From assembly GCA_028278525.1 (NCBI GenBank), contig JANQEE010000045.1:1-64000 (forward strand): a stretch of DNA of 64,000 nt, written 5' to 3'. Below are positions 54,936 through 63,921 of this stretch, in pieces (position 1 is the first letter of the stretch; each line of letters opens with the position of its first letter). Made by a program: the position numbers and the translations under genes. The notes beneath the pieces were generated by a model. The model ran no database searches, was not told the origin of the DNA, and saw nothing but the letters and a program-made list of their open reading frames with translations. This DNA comes from Minwuiaceae bacterium. GTDB taxonomy: Bacteria > Pseudomonadota > Alphaproteobacteria > Minwuiales > Minwuiaceae.

Positions 54936-56786
54936 ATGATCTTAATCGAGCCCACTTTCCATATGTGGATCGTGATCGCGACGATCGTCGTGGCCGTGAT
55001 CAGCTACGCCAGCGAGAAAGCAACGCTGGAGATGACTTCCATCGGCGTTGTCGCGTTCCTGGTCCTGTACTTCCACTTGTTTCCGTTCGGCCCGACGGGA
55101 GAGAACCTGCTGGACGCCCGCAGGCTGATCGCCGGGCTCGCCGACCCGGCCCTGATTTCGGTCTTGGGGCTGCTGGTGATCGGCCAAGGCATCGTACAAA
55201 CCGGCGCCCTGGAGGATCCTGCCCGCCGTCTGGCGGCGCTGCGCCGCAACCGGCCGGTATTGGCCATTGCACTGACGCTTACCGTCGCCGCCTGTATCAG
55301 CGCGGTGATGAACAACACCCCGGTGGTGGTCATCTTCATCCCACTTATGACCGCTCTCGCCGAACGCGTCGGCCGGTCGGTCAGCAGCATCATGATGCCG
55401 CTCAGCTTCGCCTGCATCCTGGGCGGTATGACGACGATGATCGGCTCCAGCACCAATCTGCTGGTGGCAAGCGCCGCAACCCAAACCGGCTTGGACCCCA
55501 TCGGTTTCTTCGACTTCACCGTGCCCGGACTGGTGCTGGCGGCGGTCGGCCTGGGCTACGTACTGTTCGTGGTGCCGCGCGTTCTGCCCGACCGGGCGTC
55601 GCTGGCCGCGTCCCTGGTCGGTCCCGACGGCAAGCAGTTCATCACCGAGATCGTCATCACGGAGGATTCGCCGCTGATCGGCGAGCGGGCGGTCGCCGGC
55701 ATGTTCCCGGGCCTACGCGACATCACGGTGCGGATGATCCAACGGGGCGAAGAAGCCATCCTGCCGCCGTTCGACGACGTCGACCTGCGCACCGGCGACG
55801 AGGTCGTCGTGGCCGCGACGCGCAAGGCTCTGACAGAGGCGTACGCCGGCAATCCGAATCTACTGGCCAGCGTCGACGGCAGCGACGACCTGACATCGAC
55901 CAAGGGCGTCGACGAGCGACTGGAGGGCGACCTGGTCCTGGCCGAGGTGGTCATGGCGCCCGCCTCCCGGATGATCAGCCGAAACCTGAAACAGATCATC
56001 TTCCACCACCGGACTGGCTGCATCGTGCTGGGCATCCAACGCCGATCCCGGATGATCCGCCAGACAATGACCGAAATTCGCCTTGAAGCCGGCGACGTCC
56101 TGCTGATCCTCGGCCCCCGACGGAACGTCGAACAGCTCCGCGGCAACCCTGATGTCATTCTGCTGGAATGGTCGGCGCGCGACATGCCCGCGGTGGAACA
56201 CGCAAGACGGGCCCAGATCATCTTCGGAACCGTGATCGTGGCCGCCGCCAGCGGGATGGTGCCGGTGGTCGTCGCCGCCGTTGCCGGCGCCGCCGCGATG
56301 ATCGCTGCCGGCTGCCTGAACATCCACCAGGCGCAACGGGCTATCGACCGGCGCGTGATCCTGCTGATCTGGGCCGCCCTGGCCATGGGGACCGCGCTGC
56401 AGACGACCGGCGGCGCCGACTACCTGGCGCACGAGTTGGTTAATGCGCTCTCGGGATCGCCGCCCGCAGTGATCCTCTCCGCCTTCTTCCTGCTGGTCGC
56501 GCTGTTTACCAATGTGCTCAGCAACAACGCGACCGCCGTGCTGTTCACGCCGATCGCCGCCGGCATCGCACATGGCCTGGATGTGCCCCCGACCGCCTTC
56601 GTCTTCGCGGTGGTGTTCGCTGCCAACTGCTCGTTCGCCTCGCCGATCGGCTACCAGACGAACCTGCTGGTCATGGGCCCCGGACACTACCGTTTCTCCG
56701 ATTTTTTGCGCGCCGGCCTGCCTCTGGTGATCTTGCTGTGGATTGCCTACAGCCTGTTTGCCCCCTGGTACTACGGCCTGATGTGA
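54936..56786 (+). CDS. DASS/SLC13-type anion transporter with central TrkA-C (RCK) domains
   Basis: Inner-membrane transporter of 616 residues. Two halves of five or six hydrophobic helices (1-205 and 425-616) flank a cytoplasmic block at about 215-410 that looks like two TrkA-C/RCK_C domains (ITEDSPLIGERAV...GDEVVVAATRKAL and EVVMAPASRMISRNLKQIIFHHRTGCIVLGIQR...AGDVLLILGP). The transporter motif is duplicated: MTTMIGSSTNLLV and SPIGYQTNLLVMGPG; both have the SNT-type substrate and Na+ loops. Relatives carry sulfate, dicarboxylates or other anions; here the ligand is unknown. The start follows at 140 bases from the divergent oxidase gene. Confidence 0.9.
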   Translation: MILIEPTFHMWIVIATIVVAVISYASEKATLEMTSIGVVAFLVLYFHLFPFGPTGENLLDARRLIAGLADPALISVLGLLVIGQGIVQTGALEDPARRLAALRRNRPVLAIALTLTVAACISAVMNNTPVVVIFIPLMTALAERVGRSVSSIMMPLSFACILGGMTTMIGSSTNLLVASAATQTGLDPIGFFDFTVPGLVLAAVGLGYVLFVVPRVLPDRASLAASLVGPDGKQFITEIVITEDSPLIGERAVAGMFPGLRDITVRMIQRGEEAILPPFDDVDLRTGDEVVVAATRKALTEAYAGNPNLLASVDGSDDLTSTKGVDERLEGDLVLAEVVMAPASRMISRNLKQIIFHHRTGCIVLGIQRRSRMIRQTMTEIRLEAGDVLLILGPRRNVEQLRGNPDVILLEWSARDMPAVEHARRAQIIFGTVIVAAASGMVPVVVAAVAGAAAMIAAGCLNIHQAQRAIDRRVILLIWAALAMGTALQTTGGADYLAHELVNALSGSPPAVILSAFFLLVALFTNVLSNNATAVLFTPIAAGIAHGLDVPPTAFVFAVVFAANCSFASPIGYQTNLLVMGPGHYRFSDFLRAGLPLVILLWIAYSLFAPWYYGLM

Positions 56787-56880
56787 CCCCGGTCGGCCGG
56801 CCCGCGCGGACACTGAAAAACCGCCCGTGAAGCGGTGCCAATGAGTCGACACCGGAAAAATTTGCGTTAAGCTGAGACCT

Positions 56881-57627
56881 ATGAAGAGGGTCCAGATACC
56901 GCTGCGTCATTTCTTTGCGACGCCGCCAACGCCGTGTCCTTATTTACCAAACCGGCTGGAGCGGAAGGTGGTCACCCTGCTGTCCGGCGACAGCCCGGAC
57001 CAACTGCACGAGGCCCTCTCACAGGCCGGTTTTCGGCGCAGCCAGGACCTGGCCTACAGGCCGGCCTGCGACGGCTGCAATGCCTGCGTCCCGGTCAGAA
57101 TTCCGGTGGCGGAGTTCGTGCCCGGCAAATCCCAACGCCGGATCGCGAAGCGTAACCTGGGAGTCGCCGGCCGCGCCATGCCGCCGATCGCGACCCGCGA
57201 GCATTTCGCCCTGTTTCGACGCTATCTGATCGCCCGGCATCCGGGCGGCGGGATGGCCGATATGGGCTTCGCCGATTATCGCGCCATGGTCGAGGATACG
57301 CCGGTTGACAGTCACCTCGTCGAATACCGGGATACGGATGGCAGCCTCTACGGCATTTGCCTGACCGACCGGATGGCGGACGGCCTGTCCCTCGTATACA
57401 GCTTTTTCGACCCGGACTGGTCCGGCCGCAGCCCTGGCACCTTCGTCATTCTGTGGCATGTGGACCGCGCCCGCGAAATGGGCCTCGACTACGTCTATCT
57501 GGGCTACTGGATCGAGGACAGCTCGAAAATGGCCTACAAGGCCCGCTTCGCGCCGATCGAGGCGCTGACGCCCGTTGGATGGCAACGCATCCAAAAGGAA
57601 AATGGCGGCCCACAGGCGGCGACGTGA
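56881..57627 (+). CDS. bpt: Aspartate/glutamate leucyltransferase
   Basis: Cytosolic transferase of 248 residues that adds leucine from tRNA to N-terminal Asp/Glu, giving a bacterial N-degron for ClpS/ClpAP. Seen: FFATPPTPCPYLPNRLERKVVT with the N-terminal conserved Cys, SQAGFRRSQDLAYRPACDGCNACVPVRIPVAEF with a CDGC cluster, YRDTDGSLYGICLTDRMADGLSLVYSFFDPDW, and LDYVYLGYWIEDSSKMAYKARFAPIE. The gene stands alone between two transporter loci. Confidence 0.95.
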   Translation: MKRVQIPLRHFFATPPTPCPYLPNRLERKVVTLLSGDSPDQLHEALSQAGFRRSQDLAYRPACDGCNACVPVRIPVAEFVPGKSQRRIAKRNLGVAGRAMPPIATREHFALFRRYLIARHPGGGMADMGFADYRAMVEDTPVDSHLVEYRDTDGSLYGICLTDRMADGLSLVYSFFDPDWSGRSPGTFVILWHVDRAREMGLDYVYLGYWIEDSSKMAYKARFAPIEALTPVGWQRIQKENGGPQAAT

Positions 57628-57759
57628 CGCAACGACGCACCGGACTGTTACTTGCCAGACCGACGCCCTATAATTAACGCTATAGTATTCGCCGGTACCA
57701 AGGGGACCGGTATCGGGAGTGGAAACGGACCGAAAATTCCATCATGGGAGGGATAAAAA

Positions 57760-58863
57760 ATGAGTCGCCGTAAATTCCTTAAGGGCGCCGCCGCAACCGG
57801 CGCCGCAGCCGCCGCGGCGGCTGCATCGAGTTTTCCGGCACCTGCAATTGCGCAGGGAATCAAAGAACTTAAGATGGTCACGTCGTTCCCGAAGAACTTT
57901 CCGGGACTGGGCACATCGGCCAATCGTTTCGTCAAACGGGTCGAACAGGCATCGGGCGGAACACTTAAGATAAAGCTCTTCAACGCCGGAGAATTGGTCG
58001 GCGCTTTCGAGGTTTTCGACGCCGTCTCGAAGGGCGACGCGGATCTGTATTTCTCGGCCGAATACTACTTCCCCGGGAAATCAAAGGCGTTTAATTTCTT
58101 TACCGCTGTTCCATTCGGCATGACTGCGCCTGAGACTTTTGCTTGGATCTACTACGGCGGCGGTCAAGAGCTTTGGGATGAACTGTCCGGCGGATTCAAC
58201 CTTAAGCCGTTTATCGCGCCGTCGACCGGCGTGCAGATGGGCGGCTGGCTCAACAAGGAAATCAACACGCTGGACGACTTCAAGGGCCTGAAGTTCCGCA
58301 TGCCGGGGCTCGGCGGCGAAGTGCTGCGCGCGCTCGGCGTCGCGGTGGTGAATCTGCCCGGCGGTGAGATCTTCCCGGCGCTGCAGTCCGGCGCGATCGA
58401 CGGCACGGAGTGGGTCGGCCCCTGGCACGACCTCGCCTTCGGTTTCCACAAGGTGGCCAAATTCTACTACTGGCCGGGTTTCCACGAGCCGGGCACCTGT
58501 GGCAGCTACGCGATGAACCGCTCGACTTGGGACAGCCTGTCGGAAGAGCATCAGATGATCGTGCAGTTGGCGATCGAAGCCGAGGCGCAAATCCAAACGG
58601 CGGAGTACAATGCCCGCAGCCCGGAATCGCTCGACAAGCTGGTCAACGAGAACGGCGTTCAATTGCGCAAGTACAACGACGAGCTGCTAAACGCGATCGG
58701 CGGCATTGCCGGCGAGGTCGTCGCCGAAATCGGCAATTCCGATGCGATGACCCGCAAGGTTTACGACAGCTACATCAAATTCCGCAAAACAGCGATCGGC
58801 TGGTCGAAAATCGGCATTCACGGATATATGGAAGCACGGACACTGCCGTTTAAATACGGCTGA
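57760..58863 (+). CDS. TRAP transporter substrate-binding protein (DctP/TakP type), Tat-exported
   Basis: Periplasmic binding protein of 367 residues. The N-terminus [31 protein letters not shown] has the twin-arginine motif, so folded export by Tat is likely. DctP pattern: KMVTSFPKNFPGLGTSANRFVKRVEQASGGTLKIKLFNAGELVGAFEVFDAVSKGDADLYFSAEYYFPGKSKAFNFFTAVPFG, LKFRMPGLGGEVLRALGVAVVNLPGGEIFPALQSGAIDGTEWVGPWHDLAFGFHKVAKFYYWPGFHEPG. This matches the TakP-like group that binds 2-oxoacids as dimers. A terminator separates it from the membrane subunits, which probably makes it much more abundant than they are. Confidence 0.93.
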   Translation: MSRRKFLKGAAATGAAAAAAAASSFPAPAIAQGIKELKMVTSFPKNFPGLGTSANRFVKRVEQASGGTLKIKLFNAGELVGAFEVFDAVSKGDADLYFSAEYYFPGKSKAFNFFTAVPFGMTAPETFAWIYYGGGQELWDELSGGFNLKPFIAPSTGVQMGGWLNKEINTLDDFKGLKFRMPGLGGEVLRALGVAVVNLPGGEIFPALQSGAIDGTEWVGPWHDLAFGFHKVAKFYYWPGFHEPGTCGSYAMNRSTWDSLSEEHQMIVQLAIEAEAQIQTAEYNARSPESLDKLVNENGVQLRKYNDELLNAIGGIAGEVVAEIGNSDAMTRKVYDSYIKFRKTAIGWSKIGIHGYMEARTLPFKYG

Positions 58864-58892
58864 TCGTCGCCGAACGCGATGCCGTTCCAGGG

Positions 58893-58928
58893 AAGCCCGC
58901 ACCACCTTCGATGGTGCGGGCTTTCTTT
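58893..58928 (+). terminator. Intrinsic terminator between TRAP dctP and dctQ
   Basis: AAGCCCGCACCA pairs with TGGTGCGGGCTT around a 7-base loop, followed by TTTCTTT. It lies 29 bases after the binding-protein stop and 120 bases before the small permease start, so partial read-through would set the ratio of binding protein to membrane parts. Confidence 0.85.
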
Positions 58929-59049
58929 GTGCGCGGCGATCACGTTGGTTTGATGACTTGGCCCGGCGCTGTACAGGCCATTCACCGACCGCCATAATTC
59001 GTAGCGACCTGTGCCTACTTAAGAAGCGCAGGCGAACAGGAGGCTTAAA

Positions 59050-59595
59050 TTGACGCTCATTGAATCGATCGTGCGGGCGATCGACGCGGTCAACGAACAC
59101 ATCGGCCGGGTCATCGCCTGGCTCGCCCTTTTCATGGTGCTCGTTCAGTTCATCGTCGTCGTTATGCGGTATGTTTTCGGTATCGGTTCCATCTTCATGC
59201 AGGAATCGATCGTTTACATGCATGCCATGGTTTTCCTGGTCGCCGCCGGATACACGCTGCTGCACGGCGGACATGTCAGGGTCGATATCTTCTACGGCAG
59301 CGCCTCGCCCAAGCGGAAAGCGCTGATCGACTTCTGCGGCGTCTTTTTGGTTCTGCTGCCGGTCTGCGTGCTGATCTGGTGGACGGCATTTCCCTATGTG
59401 TCGGCCTCCTGGGCGGTGCGCGAAGGCTCGCCGGAGACAAGCGGCATTCAGGCGGTATTCCTGCTCAAGACCTGCATCCTGGCATTCGCAACGCTGCTTG
59501 CGTTCCAAGGCCTTTCGCTGGCGGCAAAATCGCTGTTCGTCCTGAGGGGCATCGACTCATCGGTCACGGCCGACGATGACGGTGTGACGGTATGA
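59050..59595 (+). CDS. TRAP transporter small permease (DctQ)
   Basis: Inner-membrane subunit of 181 residues with four hydrophobic helices (HIGRVIAWLALFMVLVQFIVVVMRYVFG, FMQESIVYMHAMVFLVAAGYTLL, ALIDFCGVFLVLLPVCVLIWWTAF, AVFLLKTCILAFATLLAFQGLSLA). The VDIFYG motif after helix 2 is standard. Translation starts at a TTG with a perfect AGGAGG six bases upstream; the first residues are then MTLIESIV. It works with the DctP-like protein upstream and the large permease, whose start overlaps its stop by 4 bases. Confidence 0.93.
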   Translation: MTLIESIVRAIDAVNEHIGRVIAWLALFMVLVQFIVVVMRYVFGIGSIFMQESIVYMHAMVFLVAAGYTLLHGGHVRVDIFYGSASPKRKALIDFCGVFLVLLPVCVLIWWTAFPYVSASWAVREGSPETSGIQAVFLLKTCILAFATLLAFQGLSLAAKSLFVLRGIDSSVTADDDGVTV

Positions 59596-61166
59596 CCGTC
59601 AACGAAATCCTTGTCGTCGTCATGTTCCTGGGCGTCTGCGGCGTCCTGATGGCTGGTTTCCCGGTCGCGTTCTCCCTGGCCGGCGCGGCGATGATCTTCG
59701 GCGGCATCGGCTATTTGCTAGGTATCTTCGACCCGCATTTCTTCGGCTTTTTCCCGAACCGCATCTACGGGATCATGATCAACGAGGTGCTGATCGCCGT
59801 TCCCCTGTTCGTGTTCATGGGCGTGATGCTGGAGCGATCCAAAGTGGCCGAGGAACTCCTCGACACAATGGGCCAGTTGTTCGGCACGATGCGCGGCGGG
59901 CTCGGCATATCCGTCTGCGTGGTCGGTGCCCTGCTCGCGGCGTCCACCGGCATCGTAGGCGCCACCGTCGTCACCATGGGTCTGCTGTCGCTGCCGACCA
60001 TGATGCGGCGCGGCTACAACCCGTCGCTCGCCTGCGGGACGATTGCCGCCTCCGGCACGCTTGGCCAGATCATCCCGCCCTCCATCGTGCTGGTCGTGCT
60101 TGGCGACCAGATTTCCAATGCCTACCAGGAAGCGCAGCGGTCCCTCGGCAACTTCTCCCCCGATCCGGTCTCGGTCGGTGACCTGTTCGCCGGCGCGCTG
60201 ATCCCCGGGCTCGGGCTGGTTGGCCTCTATATCGTCTACCAACTGATCGTCGCCTGGTTCAATCCGGAAGCATCGCCGGCAATTCCGAAAGATGAACTAC
60301 GCGGCGACGGAGAGAGCATCGGCAAACGTGTCTCTCATGCGCTGGTCGCGCCGATCGTCCTGATCGTCGCGGTTCTGGGCTCCATTCTCGGCGGCATCGC
60401 CACGCCGACGGAAGCGGCAGCCGTCGGCGCCATCGGCGCGACGTTGCTCGGCGGCGTGCGCCTGGCGCCGGATCGCGGCCTGCCGATTTACGTCGCCGGC
60501 GCCAGCCTGGTGCTGCTTCTGATCCTGACCTCGACCATCGATCTGCGCCTCGGCCGGACCGACACGACCACAATACAGTCGATCGGCATCGTCGCGGCGG
60601 CCATCGCCTGCATCGGCGTAACCTGGGGCCTGATAGTCAGCCTGGCCCGTGTGCACAGGATCGGCACGCTGACGGAAGTCAATCAGTCGACCATCAAGAT
60701 CAGCGCGATGGTTTTCGGCATCGTCATCGGCGCTCAACTGTTCTCGTTGGTCTTTCGCGGGCTCGGCGGCGACGACATGGTGCACGAATTCCTGACCTCG
60801 CTGCCCGGCGGCGCCTTCGGCGCCATGCTTGTGGTCATGCTGGTCATGTTCATCATGGGCTTCTTTCTGGACTTCATCGAGATCACGTTCGTGGTCGTCC
60901 CGATCGTGGCCCCCGTGCTACTCGCCATGGACCTCAACCCGGTCTGGCTCGGCATCATGATCGCGGTGAACATCCAGACGTCGTTCCTGACCCCGCCGTT
61001 CGGCTTCGCCCTGTTCTACCTAAGGGGTGTCGCACCGCAGACGATCAGCACCATGCAGATCTATCGGGGCGTCATACCGTTCGTTTCGCTGCAACTGCTG
61101 ACGCTGGTAATCCTGGCGATGTTCCCCGCTCTGACCACCTGGTTGCCGAAACTGATCTACGGCTGA
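59592..61166 (+). CDS. TRAP transporter large permease (DctM), extended form
   Basis: Inner-membrane, Na+-coupled transport subunit of 524 residues, about 100 longer than usual DctM. It begins with VVVMFLGVCGVLMAGFPVAFSLAGAAMIFGG and has the family motifs IAVPLFVFMGVMLERS, GIVGATVVTMGLLSLPTMMRRGYNPSLACGTIAASGTLGQIIPPSIVLVVLGD and TPTEAAAVGAIGATLL. The extra length is two added hydrophobic segments (about 295-317 and 330-355) between the standard halves, as in the TakM-like group. TPPFGFALFYLRGVAP is the C-terminal motif. It ends the operon; the gamma-glutamyltransferase gene converges 23 bases later. Confidence 0.94.
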   Translation: MTVNEILVVVMFLGVCGVLMAGFPVAFSLAGAAMIFGGIGYLLGIFDPHFFGFFPNRIYGIMINEVLIAVPLFVFMGVMLERSKVAEELLDTMGQLFGTMRGGLGISVCVVGALLAASTGIVGATVVTMGLLSLPTMMRRGYNPSLACGTIAASGTLGQIIPPSIVLVVLGDQISNAYQEAQRSLGNFSPDPVSVGDLFAGALIPGLGLVGLYIVYQLIVAWFNPEASPAIPKDELRGDGESIGKRVSHALVAPIVLIVAVLGSILGGIATPTEAAAVGAIGATLLGGVRLAPDRGLPIYVAGASLVLLLILTSTIDLRLGRTDTTTIQSIGIVAAAIACIGVTWGLIVSLARVHRIGTLTEVNQSTIKISAMVFGIVIGAQLFSLVFRGLGGDDMVHEFLTSLPGGAFGAMLVVMLVMFIMGFFLDFIEITFVVVPIVAPVLLAMDLNPVWLGIMIAVNIQTSFLTPPFGFALFYLRGVAPQTISTMQIYRGVIPFVSLQLLTLVILAMFPALTTWLPKLIYG

Positions 61167-61189
61167 GACATTCCGAGCTTCCCTTCGCG

Positions 61190-62896
61190 TCACCAACCCA
61201 TGGCGCGCGAGGGGCGCCGGGGATCGGCGCCGCCGCTTAACTGCCCGGTTTTCTGGTCCGCCTCGATGATGCAGATCCCGGCAACGCCCTGTGCAAGGTC
61301 GTCCAGTCGCGTAACCTGATGGCCCAAATCGGCCAACCGTTCTGTGTGCTGGGAGGCAACACGCCCTTCCACCTCCAGCAAGCCGGGGAAGTATTTGTGC
61401 GGCTCGAAGGAGTTCGGGAAGCTGTGGGTGACGAAGCGCGGCGCCTCTACCGCTTCCTGCACATCCATGCCGAACACCTGCCTGTTCAGAAACACCTGCA
61501 GCATGCCCTGGGTCTGCGCATCGCCGCCCGGCGTGCCGAACGGCATCACGAACTCCCCTTCCCGGACCGCCATGGCCGGATTGGGAGTCAGCCGTGGCCG
61601 TTTACCGGGCGCCACGCTGGACGCATGGCCCGGGATGGCGAATGACTGGGAGCCACGCGACGATGGACAGAAGCCGGTGCCCGGGATAACCGGGCCTTCG
61701 AACGACACGTCGCTGGGGGTCGCCGAGAACGCGTTGCCTTCCCGGTCGACGACACAGACGTACGACGTGTCGGCGGCAAGTCCCGGACCGCCGTCCGACG
61801 ACGGATAAGTCGCACCGTCCCCAGCCTCGCCAATATCGCCTGGCAGCGGCATCTCTGGACAGGCGCGGTCCCAATCGATCATCTCCCGCCGTTTCGCCGC
61901 GTAGCCCGACGACAGCAGGGTCTCCATCGGCACATCGACGAACCGCGGGTCGCCGTAATAGCGCTCTCTGTCCGCGAACGACAGCTTCATCGCCTCGGTG
62001 AGCAGATGAATATACTGCAGCGAATTGTGGCCTAGCTCGCCGAGGTCATAGCCGTCCAACAGCGAAAGCATTTGCGCGAGCACCGGCCCCTGGCACCAAG
62101 GCCCGCAGGTATAGACATCCGTTCCCTGGAAAGTGACCTTGACCGGCGGCTCGATGCCGACCCGGAACTCGGCCATGTCCTCGGCGGTCATCAGGCCGCC
62201 GTTCTCTGCGTGGAACCTGACAATTTCAGATGCCAGATCGCCGCGATAGAAGGCATCGCGCGCCGCGTTAAGGCCGGCGTCGCGCCCGCCCGACGATGCC
62301 GCCGCCTCCTGATCCGCCATAAATTGCAACGAGCGTCCAAGGTCTGTCTGCACGAACAGTTCGCCCGGCTGCGGCGGCCGCCCGTCCGGCAGATAGATAG
62401 CCGCATTGGTCGGCCATTCTCGATAGGCGTCGATGCAGCTTTCAATGTACTGGGTCATCCAGCGGTGCATGGCGAACCCGTCGCGCGCGAACCGGATCGC
62501 CGAAGCGGCGACCTCGCCGAACGACATGGTGCCGTAGCGCTGCAACGCAGTGATCCATGCGTCGGGAGCGGCCGGCACCACGGTCCGCAGAAGCCCGGTC
62601 GGGATCGTGCCGCCGTGCTGCTCGACGAACAGTTCCAGGGACGCGGCCTTCGGCCACCAGCCGAGACCGCTGATGGTCAGCACCTCGCCGGTTTCCGCCA
62701 GTCGGATCATGATCGGCGCGACACCCGGCACCTGGACGATATCGCTCTGCACCACACCCAGGGCGATCCCCGCCGCGACGCCGGCATCTATGGCGTTGCC
62801 GCCCGCCTCCAGGATATCGAATCCGGCCTGCGTCGCCAGATAGTGGCCGGCGCTGATCATATATCGCGTCCCGGCGACGGTCGGTTGGTAGGGCAT
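61190..62896 (-). CDS. Gamma-glutamyltransferase family protein
   Basis: Ntn hydrolase of 568 residues acting on glutathione or other gamma-glutamyl amides. Large subunit pattern ILEAGGNAIDAGVAAGIALGVVQSDIVQVPGVAPI; the autocleavage site is DT377SYVCVVDREGNAF, with T377 the expected nucleophile, and GTPGGDAQTQGMLQVFLNRQ is a conserved small-subunit segment. No signal peptide is visible at the N-terminus (MPYQPTVAGTRYMISAG), so it may be cytosolic, unlike E. coli Ggt. The ATG has GGGAGG upstream. It is a second member of the family in this window, only distantly similar to the short lipoprotein at 3.7 kb. It follows an amidohydrolase gene by 38 bp. Confidence 0.93.
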   Translation of the reverse strand: MPYQPTVAGTRYMISAGHYLATQAGFDILEAGGNAIDAGVAAGIALGVVQSDIVQVPGVAPIMIRLAETGEVLTISGLGWWPKAASLELFVEQHGGTIPTGLLRTVVPAAPDAWITALQRYGTMSFGEVAASAIRFARDGFAMHRWMTQYIESCIDAYREWPTNAAIYLPDGRPPQPGELFVQTDLGRSLQFMADQEAAASSGGRDAGLNAARDAFYRGDLASEIVRFHAENGGLMTAEDMAEFRVGIEPPVKVTFQGTDVYTCGPWCQGPVLAQMLSLLDGYDLGELGHNSLQYIHLLTEAMKLSFADRERYYGDPRFVDVPMETLLSSGYAAKRREMIDWDRACPEMPLPGDIGEAGDGATYPSSDGGPGLAADTSYVCVVDREGNAFSATPSDVSFEGPVIPGTGFCPSSRGSQSFAIPGHASSVAPGKRPRLTPNPAMAVREGEFVMPFGTPGGDAQTQGMLQVFLNRQVFGMDVQEAVEAPRFVTHSFPNSFEPHKYFPGLLEVEGRVASQHTERLADLGHQVTRLDDLAQGVAGICIIEADQKTGQLSGGADPRRPSRAMGW

Positions 62897-62934
62897 ATTC
62901 GTCCTCCCTGGATGCTGTATGGGCAAGTGTAGCC

Positions 62935-63849
62935 TCAGCCCGCCAGCCGGTAAAACCGCGCTGCGTTGTCGTGGAACAGCTTCTCCTGATCGCCTCGAAC
63001 AAAACCGGCGACGACGGCCTTGAAGCCGCTGTAAATCGCGTCGAAATCGGCGACCAGGCTATCGACCGGGTAATTGCTGGCGAACATGCAACGGTCGACC
63101 CCGAAGATGTCGATGGTATCCAGAATGACCGTCCGGTAGTTGTCTATCGTCCAGGGCCGACCGGCGACGCCGAGCCCGGATATCTTGATCGCTACATTGG
63201 GCCGGTCCGCCACCATCTGCATCGCTTCGCGCCAGGCCTGGAAGCCGGCCTCGGTCTCGAACACCAGGTCCGACAGAGCGCCGGTATGATTGAGGATGAT
63301 TTGCGTATCGGGAAAGTCGCGCGCCAGGTCGGCCGCTTCCGCCATATGCCAGTAGGGCGTGATCAGATCGAACGACAGGCGGTGCTTGTCCAGCAGCGCG
63401 ATCCCCGCCCGATACGCCGGGTCGTCCATGGTGCCGGGCGCCCCGCGCACCACGGCCTCCGGAGACCGTGCGGGCACCGGCCGATTACGGACACCGCTGA
63501 CCAAGGGGAAGTCGGCCTGCGCCTTCAGAACCTCCGCGATATCGTCGCGCGCGGGCCACGCCTGGGCGACGATCCCGTGCGGATAGCCGCACTTGTCCTT
63601 CACCTGCATCAGCCATCGGGTTTCGCCGACCGGGTCGGCCGGGTTCCAATCTGCCTCCACATGTACGGTCCGAGTCACATTATGACCGGCAATGTCACGA
63701 AAATAGTCCTCGGGCATGTACGTGCGGCGGATCGCCGAATAGTCCCGATACCGGAACGGCACCATCGGGTCGTCGCAAAGCCAAGGATAGTAGTTCTGGC
63801 CGATGTCCCAGAAATGCTGGTGCGGATCGCAGATCTTTATGTCATCCAT
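62935..63849 (-). CDS. Amidohydrolase family 2 protein (TIM-barrel hydrolase)
   Basis: Hydrolase of 304 residues. N-terminal metal-binding motif KICDPHQHFWDIGQNYYPWL, TVHVEADWNPADPVGETRWLMQV, a central His in IILNHTGALSD, and CMFASNYPVDSLVADFDAIYSGF with the late Asp of the family. The pattern resembles lactonases and L-rhamnono- or fuconolactonase-type proteins, but the substrate cannot be told. It lies upstream of the gamma-glutamyltransferase gene on the same strand, in a likely two-gene operon next to the TRAP genes. Confidence 0.88.
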   Translation of the reverse strand: MDDIKICDPHQHFWDIGQNYYPWLCDDPMVPFRYRDYSAIRRTYMPEDYFRDIAGHNVTRTVHVEADWNPADPVGETRWLMQVKDKCGYPHGIVAQAWPARDDIAEVLKAQADFPLVSGVRNRPVPARSPEAVVRGAPGTMDDPAYRAGIALLDKHRLSFDLITPYWHMAEAADLARDFPDTQIILNHTGALSDLVFETEAGFQAWREAMQMVADRPNVAIKISGLGVAGRPWTIDNYRTVILDTIDIFGVDRCMFASNYPVDSLVADFDAIYSGFKAVVAGFVRGDQEKLFHDNAARFYRLAG

Positions 63850-63921
63850 TCCCGCCGAACCTCCCTGTTCGAAGCGCCGCCACGCAATGCGGCACGCCGG
63901 GAGTCTACGGGATGGCGCACA

